The position numbers and the translations under genes were made by a program. Below, piece by piece: positions 39,951 to 48,258 of a stretch of DNA of 52,222 bases. Each line of letters begins with the position of its first letter. Within the stretch, counting starts at the first letter, position 1. The notes under the pieces were generated by a model. The model did not search any database and was not told the DNA's origin. It was given only the letters and a program-made list of their open reading frames with translations. This stretch comes from an uncultured Bacteroidota bacterium (lineage in GTDB: Bacteria > Bacteroidota > Bacteroidia > Bacteroidales > P3). The stretch covers positions 1 to 52,222 of the forward strand of contig CACYIK010000013.1 of NCBI GenBank assembly GCA_902774395.1, in the 5' to 3' direction.

Positions 39951-40949
39951 ATGAAGAAATTGTTTTTTGTTCTTTCGGCCGTGTTGCTTCTTGCTTCGTG
40001 CAATACCAAGCAGAACAAGGCTCTGATGGAGAAGAGCTCGTCGGGCAAGACCTTGGAGGTCTTGGTGGCTGCCGACCAGGGCAACTATGACGGGGCGACT
40101 CGTCAGTTGATAGACTCCATCTTCCGTCAGCCGCAACTGGGGCTGCCGCAGGCGGAGCCCCGATTCGACGTGACCGCCATCAGCGTGGCCAAACTCAACA
40201 ACACGTCGATGTTCCAGAAATACCGCAATATCGTCATCTGCGAGGTTGCGGCCAACGGGAAGGACAAAGTGTATATAGACCGCGACAAGTGGGCTGCACC
40301 CCAGACGGTGGTGCATATCTCGGCCAAGAACGAGGCCTCGCTGCGCGACCTGTTGCGTCGCTACGAGCCCAATATGGTGAAGTCCATCTATGAGGCTGAG
40401 CACCGTCGCATGATCAAGGCTTTCGATGCCCATAAGAACCACGAGCTGATGCAGCGTGTGAAGGACCACTTCGGCTTTGGGATGACTTTCAGCGAAGAGT
40501 TCTCATGGGGCAAAGGAAGTGACGGCTTCGCCTGGATTAGGAAAGAGACCAAGGACTTCAGCTTGGGTGTGCTCATCTATGTGAGCCCTTATCGCAACCA
40601 GGGACAGTTCGAGGATGAACGTCTGTACAACCGTCTGGACACCATGATGCGCCGCAATGTGCCGGGCCCCTCGGAAGGTGGCTATATGGGCACGGAGCGA
40701 CGGGTGGCACTGATGAGCCACAAGGTGGACTACCCCGGTACGGAATACTGCATAGAGACCCATGGCCTCTGGAGCCTGCACAACACCCGCGACCGTATGG
40801 GTGGCCCCTTCGTCTCCTATTCCATGCTGTCGCCCGATGGCAAGAATATCGTCGATGTGGTGGGCTTCGTCTATGCCCCTCGCTTCAACAAGCGTGACTA
40901 CCTGATGCAGGTGGAGGGAATATGCAATTCTGTGAAATGGACCGAATAA
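39951..40949 (+). CDS. DUF4837 family lipoprotein
   Basis: 332 residues. A lipoprotein signal with lipobox LLLASC (Cys at about residue 17) puts it on a membrane, facing the periplasm or outside. The body resembles the DUF4837 family from memory (EVLVAADQGNYDGATRQLID; VNTIGYG-like motifs are absent; YIDRDKWAAPQTVVHISA). The function is unknown; in Bacteroidales it lies near uppS-bamA-skp, which fits an envelope role. It is tightly spaced after the SDR gene. An array of 7-mers starts at the first base after its stop. Confidence 0.78.
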   Translation: MKKLFFVLSAVLLLASCNTKQNKALMEKSSSGKTLEVLVAADQGNYDGATRQLIDSIFRQPQLGLPQAEPRFDVTAISVAKLNNTSMFQKYRNIVICEVAANGKDKVYIDRDKWAAPQTVVHISAKNEASLRDLLRRYEPNMVKSIYEAEHRRMIKAFDAHKNHELMQRVKDHFGFGMTFSEEFSWGKGSDGFAWIRKETKDFSLGVLIYVSPYRNQGQFEDERLYNRLDTMMRRNVPGPSEGGYMGTERRVALMSHKVDYPGTEYCIETHGLWSLHNTRDRMGGPFVSYSMLSPDGKNIVDVVGFVYAPRFNKRDYLMQVEGICNSVKWTE

Positions 40950-40977
40950 GTGGAAAGATGAAAGGGGAAAAGGGAAA
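40950..40977. repeat. 7-bp tandem array (GRNGAAA) before the DUF6089 gene
   Basis: Four units: GTGGAAA, GATGAAA, GGGGAAA, AGGGAAA, then GATG. They begin right after the DUF4837 stop and supply the ATG at 40958 (and reach the ATG at 40979). Confidence 0.7.
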
Positions 40978-41860
40978 GATGATACGGATGGTTATGCTGG
41001 CTTGCGTCAGCATGGCTTTCCTCTTTCCGTGTTCCATGTTCCACACTCTTCGGGCCCAGCGACAGGACTTCCTCAGCCGTAGCGAACTGCTGTTGCGAGG
41101 TGGCGGGATGAACTATATCGGTGACCTCAACGACCAGAGCGTCTTCTCGCTTCCGCGACTGGCCTTTGGAGGCGGCATACGCTATAACTATAACAACCGT
41201 TGGTCTTTCCGTGGCGAGCTGGCTTTCGGGTCGGTAGAGTGCAAGGAGGATTACAACAAGTTGCGCAATTTGAGTTTCAAATCCGATATATTCGAGGTCT
41301 CCGCCCTTGCGGAGTTCAATTTCTCTCCCTATGGTCCCGGCGCCACCGAGAGGCTGTGGACCCCCTATCTCTTCGGCGGCTTGGCGGTATTCCACTATAA
41401 CCCCATGGCCGAGTATTCGATAGGCCCCGGGGAGACCAGCTGGGCCGAGTTGCAGCCCCTGGGTACGGAAGGGCAGGGGACTGTCGAATATCCAGACAGG
41501 CAACCTTACACGCTGACGCAGCTGTGCCTGCCGTTCGGAGTGGGCGTGAAAGCCCGCCTGGGAAAGAACTTCTCGGTGGCGGTAGAGTACGGCTTCCGGC
41601 TGACCTGGACGGACTATCTTGACGACGTCAGCACCACGTATGTGGGCAAGGAGGTCTTGGAGGCCCATTCTGCCGATGGCGCTCTTGCCGCCACGCTCGC
41701 CGACCGTAGCAGCGAGGTGGTGGAGGGTTATGAGAACGCCCCGGGTATCAAGCGCGGCGACGACTCGCTCGACGACTGGTATGCCTATTTCCACATCTCG
41801 GTGGGCGTCAACCTGGACATGCTGTTTGGTTGGATGCGCTCGAAACGTTGCAAATATTAA
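40958..41860 (+). CDS. DUF6089-type outer-membrane beta-barrel protein
   Basis: 300 residues from ATG 40958. The first residues, KGEKGK, are encoded by a 7-bp array, so ATG 40979 (MIRMVMLACVSMAFLF) may be the true start of the signal peptide. The mature part has RSELLLRGGGMNYIGDLNDQ, RYNYNNRWSFRGELAFG and PYLFGGLAVFHYNP, typical of the DUF6089 8-strand barrel found just upstream of uppS and bamA in Bacteroidales. Function unknown; likely outer membrane. It is 12 nt from uppS. Confidence 0.75.
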   Translation: MKGEKGKMIRMVMLACVSMAFLFPCSMFHTLRAQRQDFLSRSELLLRGGGMNYIGDLNDQSVFSLPRLAFGGGIRYNYNNRWSFRGELAFGSVECKEDYNKLRNLSFKSDIFEVSALAEFNFSPYGPGATERLWTPYLFGGLAVFHYNPMAEYSIGPGETSWAELQPLGTEGQGTVEYPDRQPYTLTQLCLPFGVGVKARLGKNFSVAVEYGFRLTWTDYLDDVSTTYVGKEVLEAHSADGALAATLADRSSEVVEGYENAPGIKRGDDSLDDWYAYFHISVGVNLDMLFGWMRSKRCKY

Positions 41861-41872
41861 AAAAACGAAATA

Positions 41873-42610
41873 ATGGTTACGATAGACCAGATTGACAAGA
41901 CCAGGGTGCCGCAGCATGTGGCAATCATCATGGATGGCAATGGCCGCTGGGCCATGAAGCAGCAGCATGAGAGGATCTTTGGCCATCAGAACGCCTTCAC
42001 GGCTGTCAGACAAGCTGTCGAGGCTGCGGTGCAGCTGGGAGTGAAATACCTCACCCTCTACACCTTCAGTACCGAGAACTGGAACCGCCCGCAGGCAGAG
42101 GTCGATGGACTGATGGAGTTGCTCATCAAGGCCGTCAAGGAGGAAACCAAGACGCTGATGGATAACAACGTGAAGTTGGAGACGATAGGCGATATGAGCC
42201 GTATTCCCGAGAGGTCGCGTACCATGCTGGAGAAATGTATCGAAGAAACCTCGGGCAATACCGCCACGACGCTTGTCCTGGCGCTGAGCTACAGCTCGCG
42301 TTGGGAAATTGCCGAAGCACTGAAACAAATCTGCAGGGAAGGTCTTGCCGCCGAAACTATCGATGAGGATACCCTCCGTAGATATCTGAACACCAAAGAC
42401 TATCCGGATCCCGACCTGCTGATACGTACGGGTGGCGAACTGAGGGTCTCGAACTTCCTCCTGTGGCAGATGGCTTACACGGAGTTCTATTTCACCGACC
42501 TGTTGTGGCCTGACTTCCGCCACGAGGATTTCTATGCTGCGGTACTCGACTACCAGAACCGTCAGCGCCGTTTTGGCAAGACCGAGGCACAGGTCGAAGC
42601 TCAGCAGTGA
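41873..42610 (+). CDS. uppS: Isoprenyl transferase (undecaprenyl diphosphate synthase)
   Basis: 245 residues. cis-Prenyltransferase making the C55 carrier for peptidoglycan, O-antigen and capsule. Motifs: the catalytic Asp in VAIIMDGNGRWAMKQ, then YLTLYTFSTENWNRP, then LSYSSRWEIAEAL, and the C-terminal LIRTGGELRVSNFLLWQMAY. All five conserved regions are present. It feeds the capsule enzymes at the window end as well as cell-wall synthesis. Confidence 0.96.
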   Translation: MVTIDQIDKTRVPQHVAIIMDGNGRWAMKQQHERIFGHQNAFTAVRQAVEAAVQLGVKYLTLYTFSTENWNRPQAEVDGLMELLIKAVKEETKTLMDNNVKLETIGDMSRIPERSRTMLEKCIEETSGNTATTLVLALSYSSRWEIAEALKQICREGLAAETIDEDTLRRYLNTKDYPDPDLLIRTGGELRVSNFLLWQMAYTEFYFTDLLWPDFRHEDFYAAVLDYQNRQRRFGKTEAQVEAQQ

Positions 42611-42689
42611 AATTTTTTTGTAAAAAATACTGCTTAAATATAATAATTTATACAGATGTGAGTTATTGTATAATTAAGTGCTAGTATTG

Positions 42690-45230
42690 ATGAAACAAAA
42701 AAAGATATTACTGCTGCTTGTTGCCATGATGGCCATGATGCCTCTAGGGGCTCATGCACAGGTGGTTGTAGGCGGTAATGATGAATATGACCTCGACTAT
42801 CTGACTCCCAAGACTTACGAGATTGGCGGCATCACTTTTGAAGGCGCCGAGAATTTTGACACCCGTGTGGTGCAGCTTGTGGCTGGTCTGCAGGTGGGTG
42901 ACAAAGTAAAACTTCCTGGCGACAAAATCTCCAGTGCCATCGAGAACCTGTGGAAGCAGGGCATGTTTGACGACGTGCAGATTCGTGTGACCCGCATACA
43001 GGGTGGCATCGCTTTCCTCAAAATAATCCTCAAAGAGCGTCCCCGCATGTTGAAGTTCGCCTTCACCGGCGTGAAGAAAGGGGAGGACAAGAAACTTCGC
43101 GAGGAGATTCAAATCAAGACCGGCGATGTGGTGACGGAGAACATGCTCCGTACGTCGGCCAATAAAATCAAGGGCTATTATATCGAGAAAGGCTTCACGC
43201 GCGTCGAAGTGACGCCCACCACCGAGGCCGACACCTCGGGACGTCTTATCGTCACCTTCAATGTCAAACGTGGCAACAAGGTGAAGATCGACTCTTTGAT
43301 TTTCGAGGGCAACCACGAAATCTCCAGCTCCACGCTGAAGGGCAAGATGCAGAAAACCCGCGACGTGCATTTCCGCAAGAGCTTGCGTTTCTGGAAGAAA
43401 GTCTTCTGGAAAAAGTCGCGCTATATCGAGAGCGATTTCCATGAGGATCTCGACAATGTGATTGCCTATTATAACGAGCAGGGTTTCCGTGATGCACGTA
43501 TCGTGAAGGACACCGTATGGGATGTTTCCCGCGAGGAGGTCAAGAAAGCCGATCAGGACCGTGTGAAGGTCAAGGTGACTATCCATGAAGGCCACAGATT
43601 CTTCTTCCGCAACATCACCTTCTCGGGCAATACTGTCTACTCGGATGAGGTGCTCCGCCGTTCGCTGCGAATCAACAAAGGCGACCCCTACAACAAGAGT
43701 ATGCTTGAGGAGAACCTCCAGTATAATCCATCAGGTACCGACATCACGTCGCTCTACATGGATAACGGATATCTTTTCTTCCGTGCCACTCCCGTGGAGG
43801 TGGCCGTGGAGAACGACAGTATCGATATAGAGATTCGCATCGTCGAGGGCAAGCAGGCCCGTATCCGCAACGTGTGGGTCGAGGGCAACACCATCACCAA
43901 CGACAAGGTCATCATGCGTGAGCTGCATACGCGTCCGGGTGACCTCTTCAGCCGTGATGCCGTTCTGCGTAGCCGTCGTGAGTTGTTGACCTTGAAGTTC
44001 TTCAAAGAGGAGTCGGTGATTCCTGAGCCGCGTCCCAACGCCGAGGATGGCACCGTGGATATCGTCTATAAGGTTGAAGAGGGCTCTACCAGCCAGCTCA
44101 ACCTGCAGGGCGGCTACGGCGCTGGCATGTTCATCGGACAGGTGGGCATACAGCTCAACAACTTCAGCATTCGCAACATCTTCAATAAAGATGCATGGGC
44201 ACCGCTTCCTGCCGGTGACGGTCAGAAACTTGCACTCAACGCTACCACGAACGGTAGCTCCTATTATTCGCTCAGCGCTTCGTTCACCGAGCCGTGGCTC
44301 GGCGGCCGCAGAGCACAGTCGCTCACGGGGCAGATTTACCACAACTATATGAGTAATGGACTCTGGGTAAGGCGGGAGGATGAGAACTTCTACAGTCTGC
44401 AGATTTCCGGCCTTGGCGTCAGCTTCTCCAAACGTCTCAAATGGCCCGACGACTACTTTATCATGTCGCACGGTATCACTTACAAGCACTATATCCTCAA
44501 TAACTATAACAACCTCGCCTTGGGACTCTTCGCCGACGGTACTTCCAACGATATCTCCTATGGCTTCACCCTGTCGCGCAACTCCTTCGACTCGCCTTTC
44601 TATACCCGCAGTGGTTCGGAGCTTTCGCTCAGCATCTATGCCACACCTCCTTTCTCGTTCCTGTCGGGCAAGACCATTGACGAGAACACTACAGCGCAGG
44701 AGAAATACAAGTGGATAGAGTATTATAAGATTAACCTGCGCGGAGCCTGGATGCTCAACTTGGTGGGCGACGTGGTGCTCAGCACACGCTTCCGCTTTGG
44801 CTTCATGGGATACTACAACAAGGACATCGGCTTGGCGCCCTTCGGACGCTATTTCCTTGGCGGCGATGGACTCTCGTCGTGGGTGCTTGACGGCCGTGAG
44901 GTTATCCCCCTGCGCGGTTATGAGAATAACTCGATTGGAGCCAGTGACAATGGCGGCGGCTCTGTCTTCGACCGCTTCACCATTGAGCTGCGCCAGCCTA
45001 TCATCGAGAGCGGCAGCGCCACCATCTGGGTGCTGGGCTTCCTCGAGGGAGGTAACTGTTGGAAGGACCTCTCCGAATTCCAGCCGTTCAAGATGTACAA
45101 CTCCGCCGGCCTCGGCGTCCGCCTCTATCTTCCCATGCTGGGCCTGATAGGTGTCGACTGGGGCTATGGCTTCGACGGTACTACCGGTGGTAGCCAGTTC
45201 CACTTCAGCATAGGCCAGAGCCTCGACTAG
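42690..45230 (+). CDS. bamA: Outer-membrane assembly factor BamA
   Basis: 846 residues from ATG 42690 (a GTG at 42678 would add four). The signal peptide ends GAHAQ. POTRA-type repeats fill about residues 40-430 (ITFEGAENFD, GNHEISSSTLKG, ITFSGNTVYS, VWVEGNTITN), then the 16-strand Omp85 barrel with the loop-6 lock motif PLRGYENNSIG and the ending FHFSIGQSLD. It inserts beta-barrels into the outer membrane. The order uppS-bamA-skp-skp is the Bacteroidales standard. Confidence 0.96.
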   Translation: MKQKKILLLLVAMMAMMPLGAHAQVVVGGNDEYDLDYLTPKTYEIGGITFEGAENFDTRVVQLVAGLQVGDKVKLPGDKISSAIENLWKQGMFDDVQIRVTRIQGGIAFLKIILKERPRMLKFAFTGVKKGEDKKLREEIQIKTGDVVTENMLRTSANKIKGYYIEKGFTRVEVTPTTEADTSGRLIVTFNVKRGNKVKIDSLIFEGNHEISSSTLKGKMQKTRDVHFRKSLRFWKKVFWKKSRYIESDFHEDLDNVIAYYNEQGFRDARIVKDTVWDVSREEVKKADQDRVKVKVTIHEGHRFFFRNITFSGNTVYSDEVLRRSLRINKGDPYNKSMLEENLQYNPSGTDITSLYMDNGYLFFRATPVEVAVENDSIDIEIRIVEGKQARIRNVWVEGNTITNDKVIMRELHTRPGDLFSRDAVLRSRRELLTLKFFKEESVIPEPRPNAEDGTVDIVYKVEEGSTSQLNLQGGYGAGMFIGQVGIQLNNFSIRNIFNKDAWAPLPAGDGQKLALNATTNGSSYYSLSASFTEPWLGGRRAQSLTGQIYHNYMSNGLWVRREDENFYSLQISGLGVSFSKRLKWPDDYFIMSHGITYKHYILNNYNNLALGLFADGTSNDISYGFTLSRNSFDSPFYTRSGSELSLSIYATPPFSFLSGKTIDENTTAQEKYKWIEYYKINLRGAWMLNLVGDVVLSTRFRFGFMGYYNKDIGLAPFGRYFLGGDGLSSWVLDGREVIPLRGYENNSIGASDNGGGSVFDRFTIELRQPIIESGSATIWVLGFLEGGNCWKDLSEFQPFKMYNSAGLGVRLYLPMLGLIGVDWGYGFDGTTGGSQFHFSIGQSLD

Positions 45231-45266
45231 GGAAACGAAAGTTGATAATTGAAAAGAATCATTGAA

Positions 45267-45953
45267 ATGAAAAGCGAAAAGTGTTTCGGACAGATATTGA
45301 AAGCTATGCTTTGCGTCAGCATAATTTTCAACTTTCAATTTTCAACTATCAATTCAGCGAGTGCGCAGAAGTATGCTGTCGTCAATACCGACTATGTCCT
45401 CCGTAGTATTCCCGACTACAGCAATGCGATAAAACGTCTCGACAAGTATGTGGAAGACTGGAAAAACGAGCTGGCGGAGAAGGCCGCCCAACTCGAGGCA
45501 ATGCGTGTTGAGTATGAACAGGAGAGCTATCTCCTGCCCGAGAATCTTAAGAAAAGACGTAAGGAAGAGATTGCTGCCAAGGAGCAGGAATTGAAAGCGT
45601 TGCAGCAGCAGCGTTTCGGTCCCGACGGCGATCTCGACAAGAAACGTGCCGAACTACTCAAACCCGTACAGGACAGGGTCTTTGCCACCATCGAACGTGT
45701 GGCACACGAGAAAAACTATGCCTTCGTCTTCGACAAGGCCGGCAGCGCTACGGTGCTCTTCGCCAGCAAGAAATATGACATCAGTGACGAGGTCCTCGAG
45801 ATGCTGGGCTACAAGCCCGGTGCAGCATCGGGAGAGGCCGAGGGTAAGGAGGCTGGCAAGAAGCCGACGAACCCCGAGATGCGTCCTGCCGACAAATCAC
45901 GTGAGAGAAGCAATCCCATGCGTGAGATAGATAGGAGTAAAAACAAACAATAA
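45267..45953 (+). CDS. Skp/OmpH-family periplasmic chaperone, first copy
   Basis: 228 residues from ATG 45267 (TTG 45249 is an unlikely alternative). The export signal has a hydrophobic core partly encoded by a 7-bp array (IIFNFQFSTINSASA), then QKYAVVNTDYVLRSIPDYSN. A long Lys/Glu coiled coil follows (about residues 60-125), then FATIERVAHEKNYAFVFDKAG. The charged extension after residue 195 (Gly/Glu/Lys-rich) is unusual for Skp. It would hold unfolded outer-membrane proteins for BamA, immediately upstream. Confidence 0.88.
   Translation: MKSEKCFGQILKAMLCVSIIFNFQFSTINSASAQKYAVVNTDYVLRSIPDYSNAIKRLDKYVEDWKNELAEKAAQLEAMRVEYEQESYLLPENLKKRRKEEIAAKEQELKALQQQRFGPDGDLDKKRAELLKPVQDRVFATIERVAHEKNYAFVFDKAGSATVLFASKKYDISDEVLEMLGYKPGAASGEAEGKEAGKKPTNPEMRPADKSRERSNPMREIDRSKNKQ
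45323..45357. repeat. In-frame 7-bp array in the Skp signal peptide
   Basis: Units AATTTTC, AACTTTC, AATTTTC, AACTATC, AATTCAG. They encode IFNFQFSTINS, so the hydrophobic core and c-region of the export signal come from the repeat. 35 bp in total. Confidence 0.8.
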
Positions 45954-45963
45954 ATATTAAAAG

Positions 45964-46476
45964 ATGAAAAAGACTTTAATTGCAATCATTGCCTGCCTCC
46001 TTGCTTTCGGAGGCACCGCTATGGCTCAGAAGACCGTCAAACTCGGTCACATCAATTCTAACGACCTGATGCAGATTATGCCGGGCCGCGATTCCGCCCA
46101 GACCGTCCTGCAGGCCGAGGTTCAGGAGCTTGAAACCACCCTTAAGACCATGCAGAGCGAGATGGAGAAGCGTTACAATGAGTATATGGAGAATCAGTCG
46201 GGTTGGACCGAGCTGATCCGCAACACCAAGCAGCGTGAAATCCAGGATATGGGTGCCCGTATTCAGGAGTTCCAGGAGAATGCACAGAAGCAGCTTCAGC
46301 AGCGCGAGCAGGAGCTTCTCAAGCCCATTATCGACCGTGCCAAGAAAGCTATCGAGGATGTGGCTGCCGAGGGTGGTTATTCCTACATCTTTGATTCGGG
46401 CGTCTCGGCTTTGCTCTATTCTCCCGAAAGCGACGACATCATGCCCCTCGTGAAAAAGAAACTGGGCCTGAAATAA
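45964..46476 (+). CDS. Skp/OmpH-family periplasmic chaperone, second copy
   Basis: 170 residues. A clean signal peptide (MKKTLIAIIACLLAFGGTAM, cleaved near AQKT) is followed by VKLGHINSNDLMQIMPGRDS, a central coiled coil (LETTLKTMQSEMEKRY) and AIEDVAAEGGYSYIFDSGVS. It is 10 nt after the first copy. The pair bamA-skp-skp is usual in Bacteroidales; this copy is closer to the standard length. A terminator follows, ending the long operon that began at acpP. Confidence 0.93.
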   Translation: MKKTLIAIIACLLAFGGTAMAQKTVKLGHINSNDLMQIMPGRDSAQTVLQAEVQELETTLKTMQSEMEKRYNEYMENQSGWTELIRNTKQREIQDMGARIQEFQENAQKQLQQREQELLKPIIDRAKKAIEDVAAEGGYSYIFDSGVSALLYSPESDDIMPLVKKKLGLK

Positions 46477-46497
46477 GGCTTTTATAAAGTAATAAAA

Positions 46498-46540
46498 GAA
46501 ACGCCGGAGATTCCCAAAGGAGATCTCCGGCGTTTCTTTT
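46498..46540 (+). terminator. Terminator after the bamA-skp operon
   Basis: GAAACGCCGGAGAT (46498-46511) pairs perfectly with ATCTCCGGCGTTTC (46523-46536), followed by TTTT. Confidence 0.9.
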
Positions 46541-46602
46541 GCCTGTACTCTTTGCATCCATTGCTTTGTAAGAGTACATACTTATGTTACTTTATCGATA
46601 GT

Positions 46603-46644
46603 TTAACGTTCGTTTAACGTCTTATAACGTTAAACGAACGTTAA
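46603..46644. repeat. 18-bp perfect inverted repeat
   Basis: TTAACGTTCGTTTAACGT (46603-46620) and its exact reverse complement (46627-46644) flank CTTATA. Each arm is itself built from near-palindromic TTAACGTT/CGTTTAACG pieces, and further ACGT cores continue to 46653. It lies between two convergent genes, 36 nt downstream of the minus-strand OmpA-like stop. No T-run is attached, so it is more like a DNA cruciform, protein site or repeat-family member than a plain terminator. Confidence 0.75.
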
Positions 46645-46679
46645 TGTAACGTCGAAATGGCGTTGGAATGATATAGCGT

Positions 46680-48239
46680 TTATCTACGCTGTTGGCGTTT
46701 GTTCTGCTGCTCGAGGCGTTCGCGGCTCATGCGAATCCAGCGGTCGACAATTTCCTCGGTGACAGGAGTGCGCTGGATGACCAGCACCATACGGTTGTTC
46801 TCCTGTGGAGTGTAGTCGTTGATACCACCGGCATAGACGCGGATGAGTTGGTTCTCGCTCAGACCGAAGTTTTTCACCAGCATGTCATGGGCGGCGGCGC
46901 AACGTTTCTCGGAGAGCCACTGGTTATGAGGGATAGAGCCTGTGAGTGAGTCTGCGGCACCAATCATATAGAACTCTATAGTGTCGTCGAGGCTTTTGGC
47001 TTCGTTGGCGAAGTCCTGCAGCTTCTTGCGCGCGTTATAGTCTAGGTAGTATTTGTCGAGCTCGAAATAGACCACTGTGCTGGGCAGTTTGAGCACGTTG
47101 TTGATGTCCATCAGCTCGTCGATAAGTGTGTTGGGGTAGTGCTCTCCGTTGTAGCCATTGCCGGGAAGGTCGGGACGATAGTGGCTCAGCATCTCCTGTA
47201 GGTCGCCCAATTGTCGGTTGATGGAGTCGATCAGCAGCGAGTCTTTGCCCATCTTTTCCTTGTCGTTGCCGATGATGGTGGTCATATTGTCGGAGATGGA
47301 GTCTCGCTCCGAGATCAGTCGTTCAATCTTACCGTTGAGGATCTTGACGGTATTTGCCGAGCCATAGGCTAGGAACTCATGGTAGACGGTATCACGCGTT
47401 GACACTCGGGTGTCTGGGTGGAACTTATGGATGTGCGACAGCAGGTTGAATTTGGCTCCAACATGGAATGAGGGAATCAGGTCCACTCGTCGCATGTCCT
47501 CGTCGAGGTTGTAGTTGTAGTCATCGATGCTACCGCGAGCCAAGAAGAGCTCGAGCGCTGCATTGAGGGATACGTGTCTCGATACATAGTATTCCGTTGA
47601 AAGACCAGCGGTGAATCCCAGCTCAAAGTTACGGCTCATGTCGCCCAGGGCAATGGGGTCGTCGTCGGGGCCTAGATTGCTGTTGACTTTACTAACATAG
47701 TTGGGGTTGTCGATGTCGCCGAGCATGCAGGCGAGACCCAGTCCTACAGGGGTGCAGATGTGCCATTTCCTTTGTTTGCCGGTTTCATAACCCAGGAAGA
47801 AGTTGGTCCAGTCGAGGGTGACAATGCCCATCATCGTGAGGGCGTGGGCTTTGATGGGATAGTAGGTGTTGGAGACACCGGCATAGTTGATGGGGTTGCT
47901 GATGTCGGTCCATGGGTTGTTGCCGCCGTGGATGGACTGGCTATGCACGCTGGCCAGTCCAAGGCGCAGCGAGACAGAGAAGTCGGGGATAATCCATTTG
48001 CCTATTTCCGCACGGATGCTCCAGTCGGCGCTGTTCCATTGTGCTTTGGAGTCGGGCGTGTTTCCGATAAAGGTCTGTATGCCTAACGCAACGTTGATAT
48101 GCCAGTTGTCGAAAGGCGATGCGATAATGTATTTCAGTGTGTCGCGGTCGGCACCCCATGCCACGCCACGCCGCAGCGTCTGTGCCTCGAGAGAGGTTGT
48201 GGCAATTGCCAGAAGTAATATGATGAGTAGCTTCTTCAT
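46680..48239 (-). CDS. OmpA-like protein of the capsule export operon
   Basis: 519 residues. Signal peptide (ending SLEAQ), an N-terminal barrel-like region of about 260 residues (INVALGIQTFIGNTPDS, GFTAGLSTEYYVSRHVSLNA), a short coiled coil (about 310-350, LNGKIERLISERDSISDNMT) and an OmpA-like domain (about 385-500) with VYFELDKYYLDYNARKKLQ, MIGAADSLTGS and ENNRMVLVI. It begins 19 nt after the BY-kinase stop, so it is the third gene of wza-wzc-ompA. A role in anchoring or guiding the polysaccharide exporter is inference from position. Confidence 0.82.
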   Translation of the reverse strand: MKKLLIILLLAIATTSLEAQTLRRGVAWGADRDTLKYIIASPFDNWHINVALGIQTFIGNTPDSKAQWNSADWSIRAEIGKWIIPDFSVSLRLGLASVHSQSIHGGNNPWTDISNPINYAGVSNTYYPIKAHALTMMGIVTLDWTNFFLGYETGKQRKWHICTPVGLGLACMLGDIDNPNYVSKVNSNLGPDDDPIALGDMSRNFELGFTAGLSTEYYVSRHVSLNAALELFLARGSIDDYNYNLDEDMRRVDLIPSFHVGAKFNLLSHIHKFHPDTRVSTRDTVYHEFLAYGSANTVKILNGKIERLISERDSISDNMTTIIGNDKEKMGKDSLLIDSINRQLGDLQEMLSHYRPDLPGNGYNGEHYPNTLIDELMDINNVLKLPSTVVYFELDKYYLDYNARKKLQDFANEAKSLDDTIEFYMIGAADSLTGSIPHNQWLSEKRCAAAHDMLVKNFGLSENQLIRVYAGGINDYTPQENNRMVLVIQRTPVTEEIVDRWIRMSRERLEQQNKRQQRR

Positions 48240-48258
48240 GAAAGGGTCTCAGCAGTTT

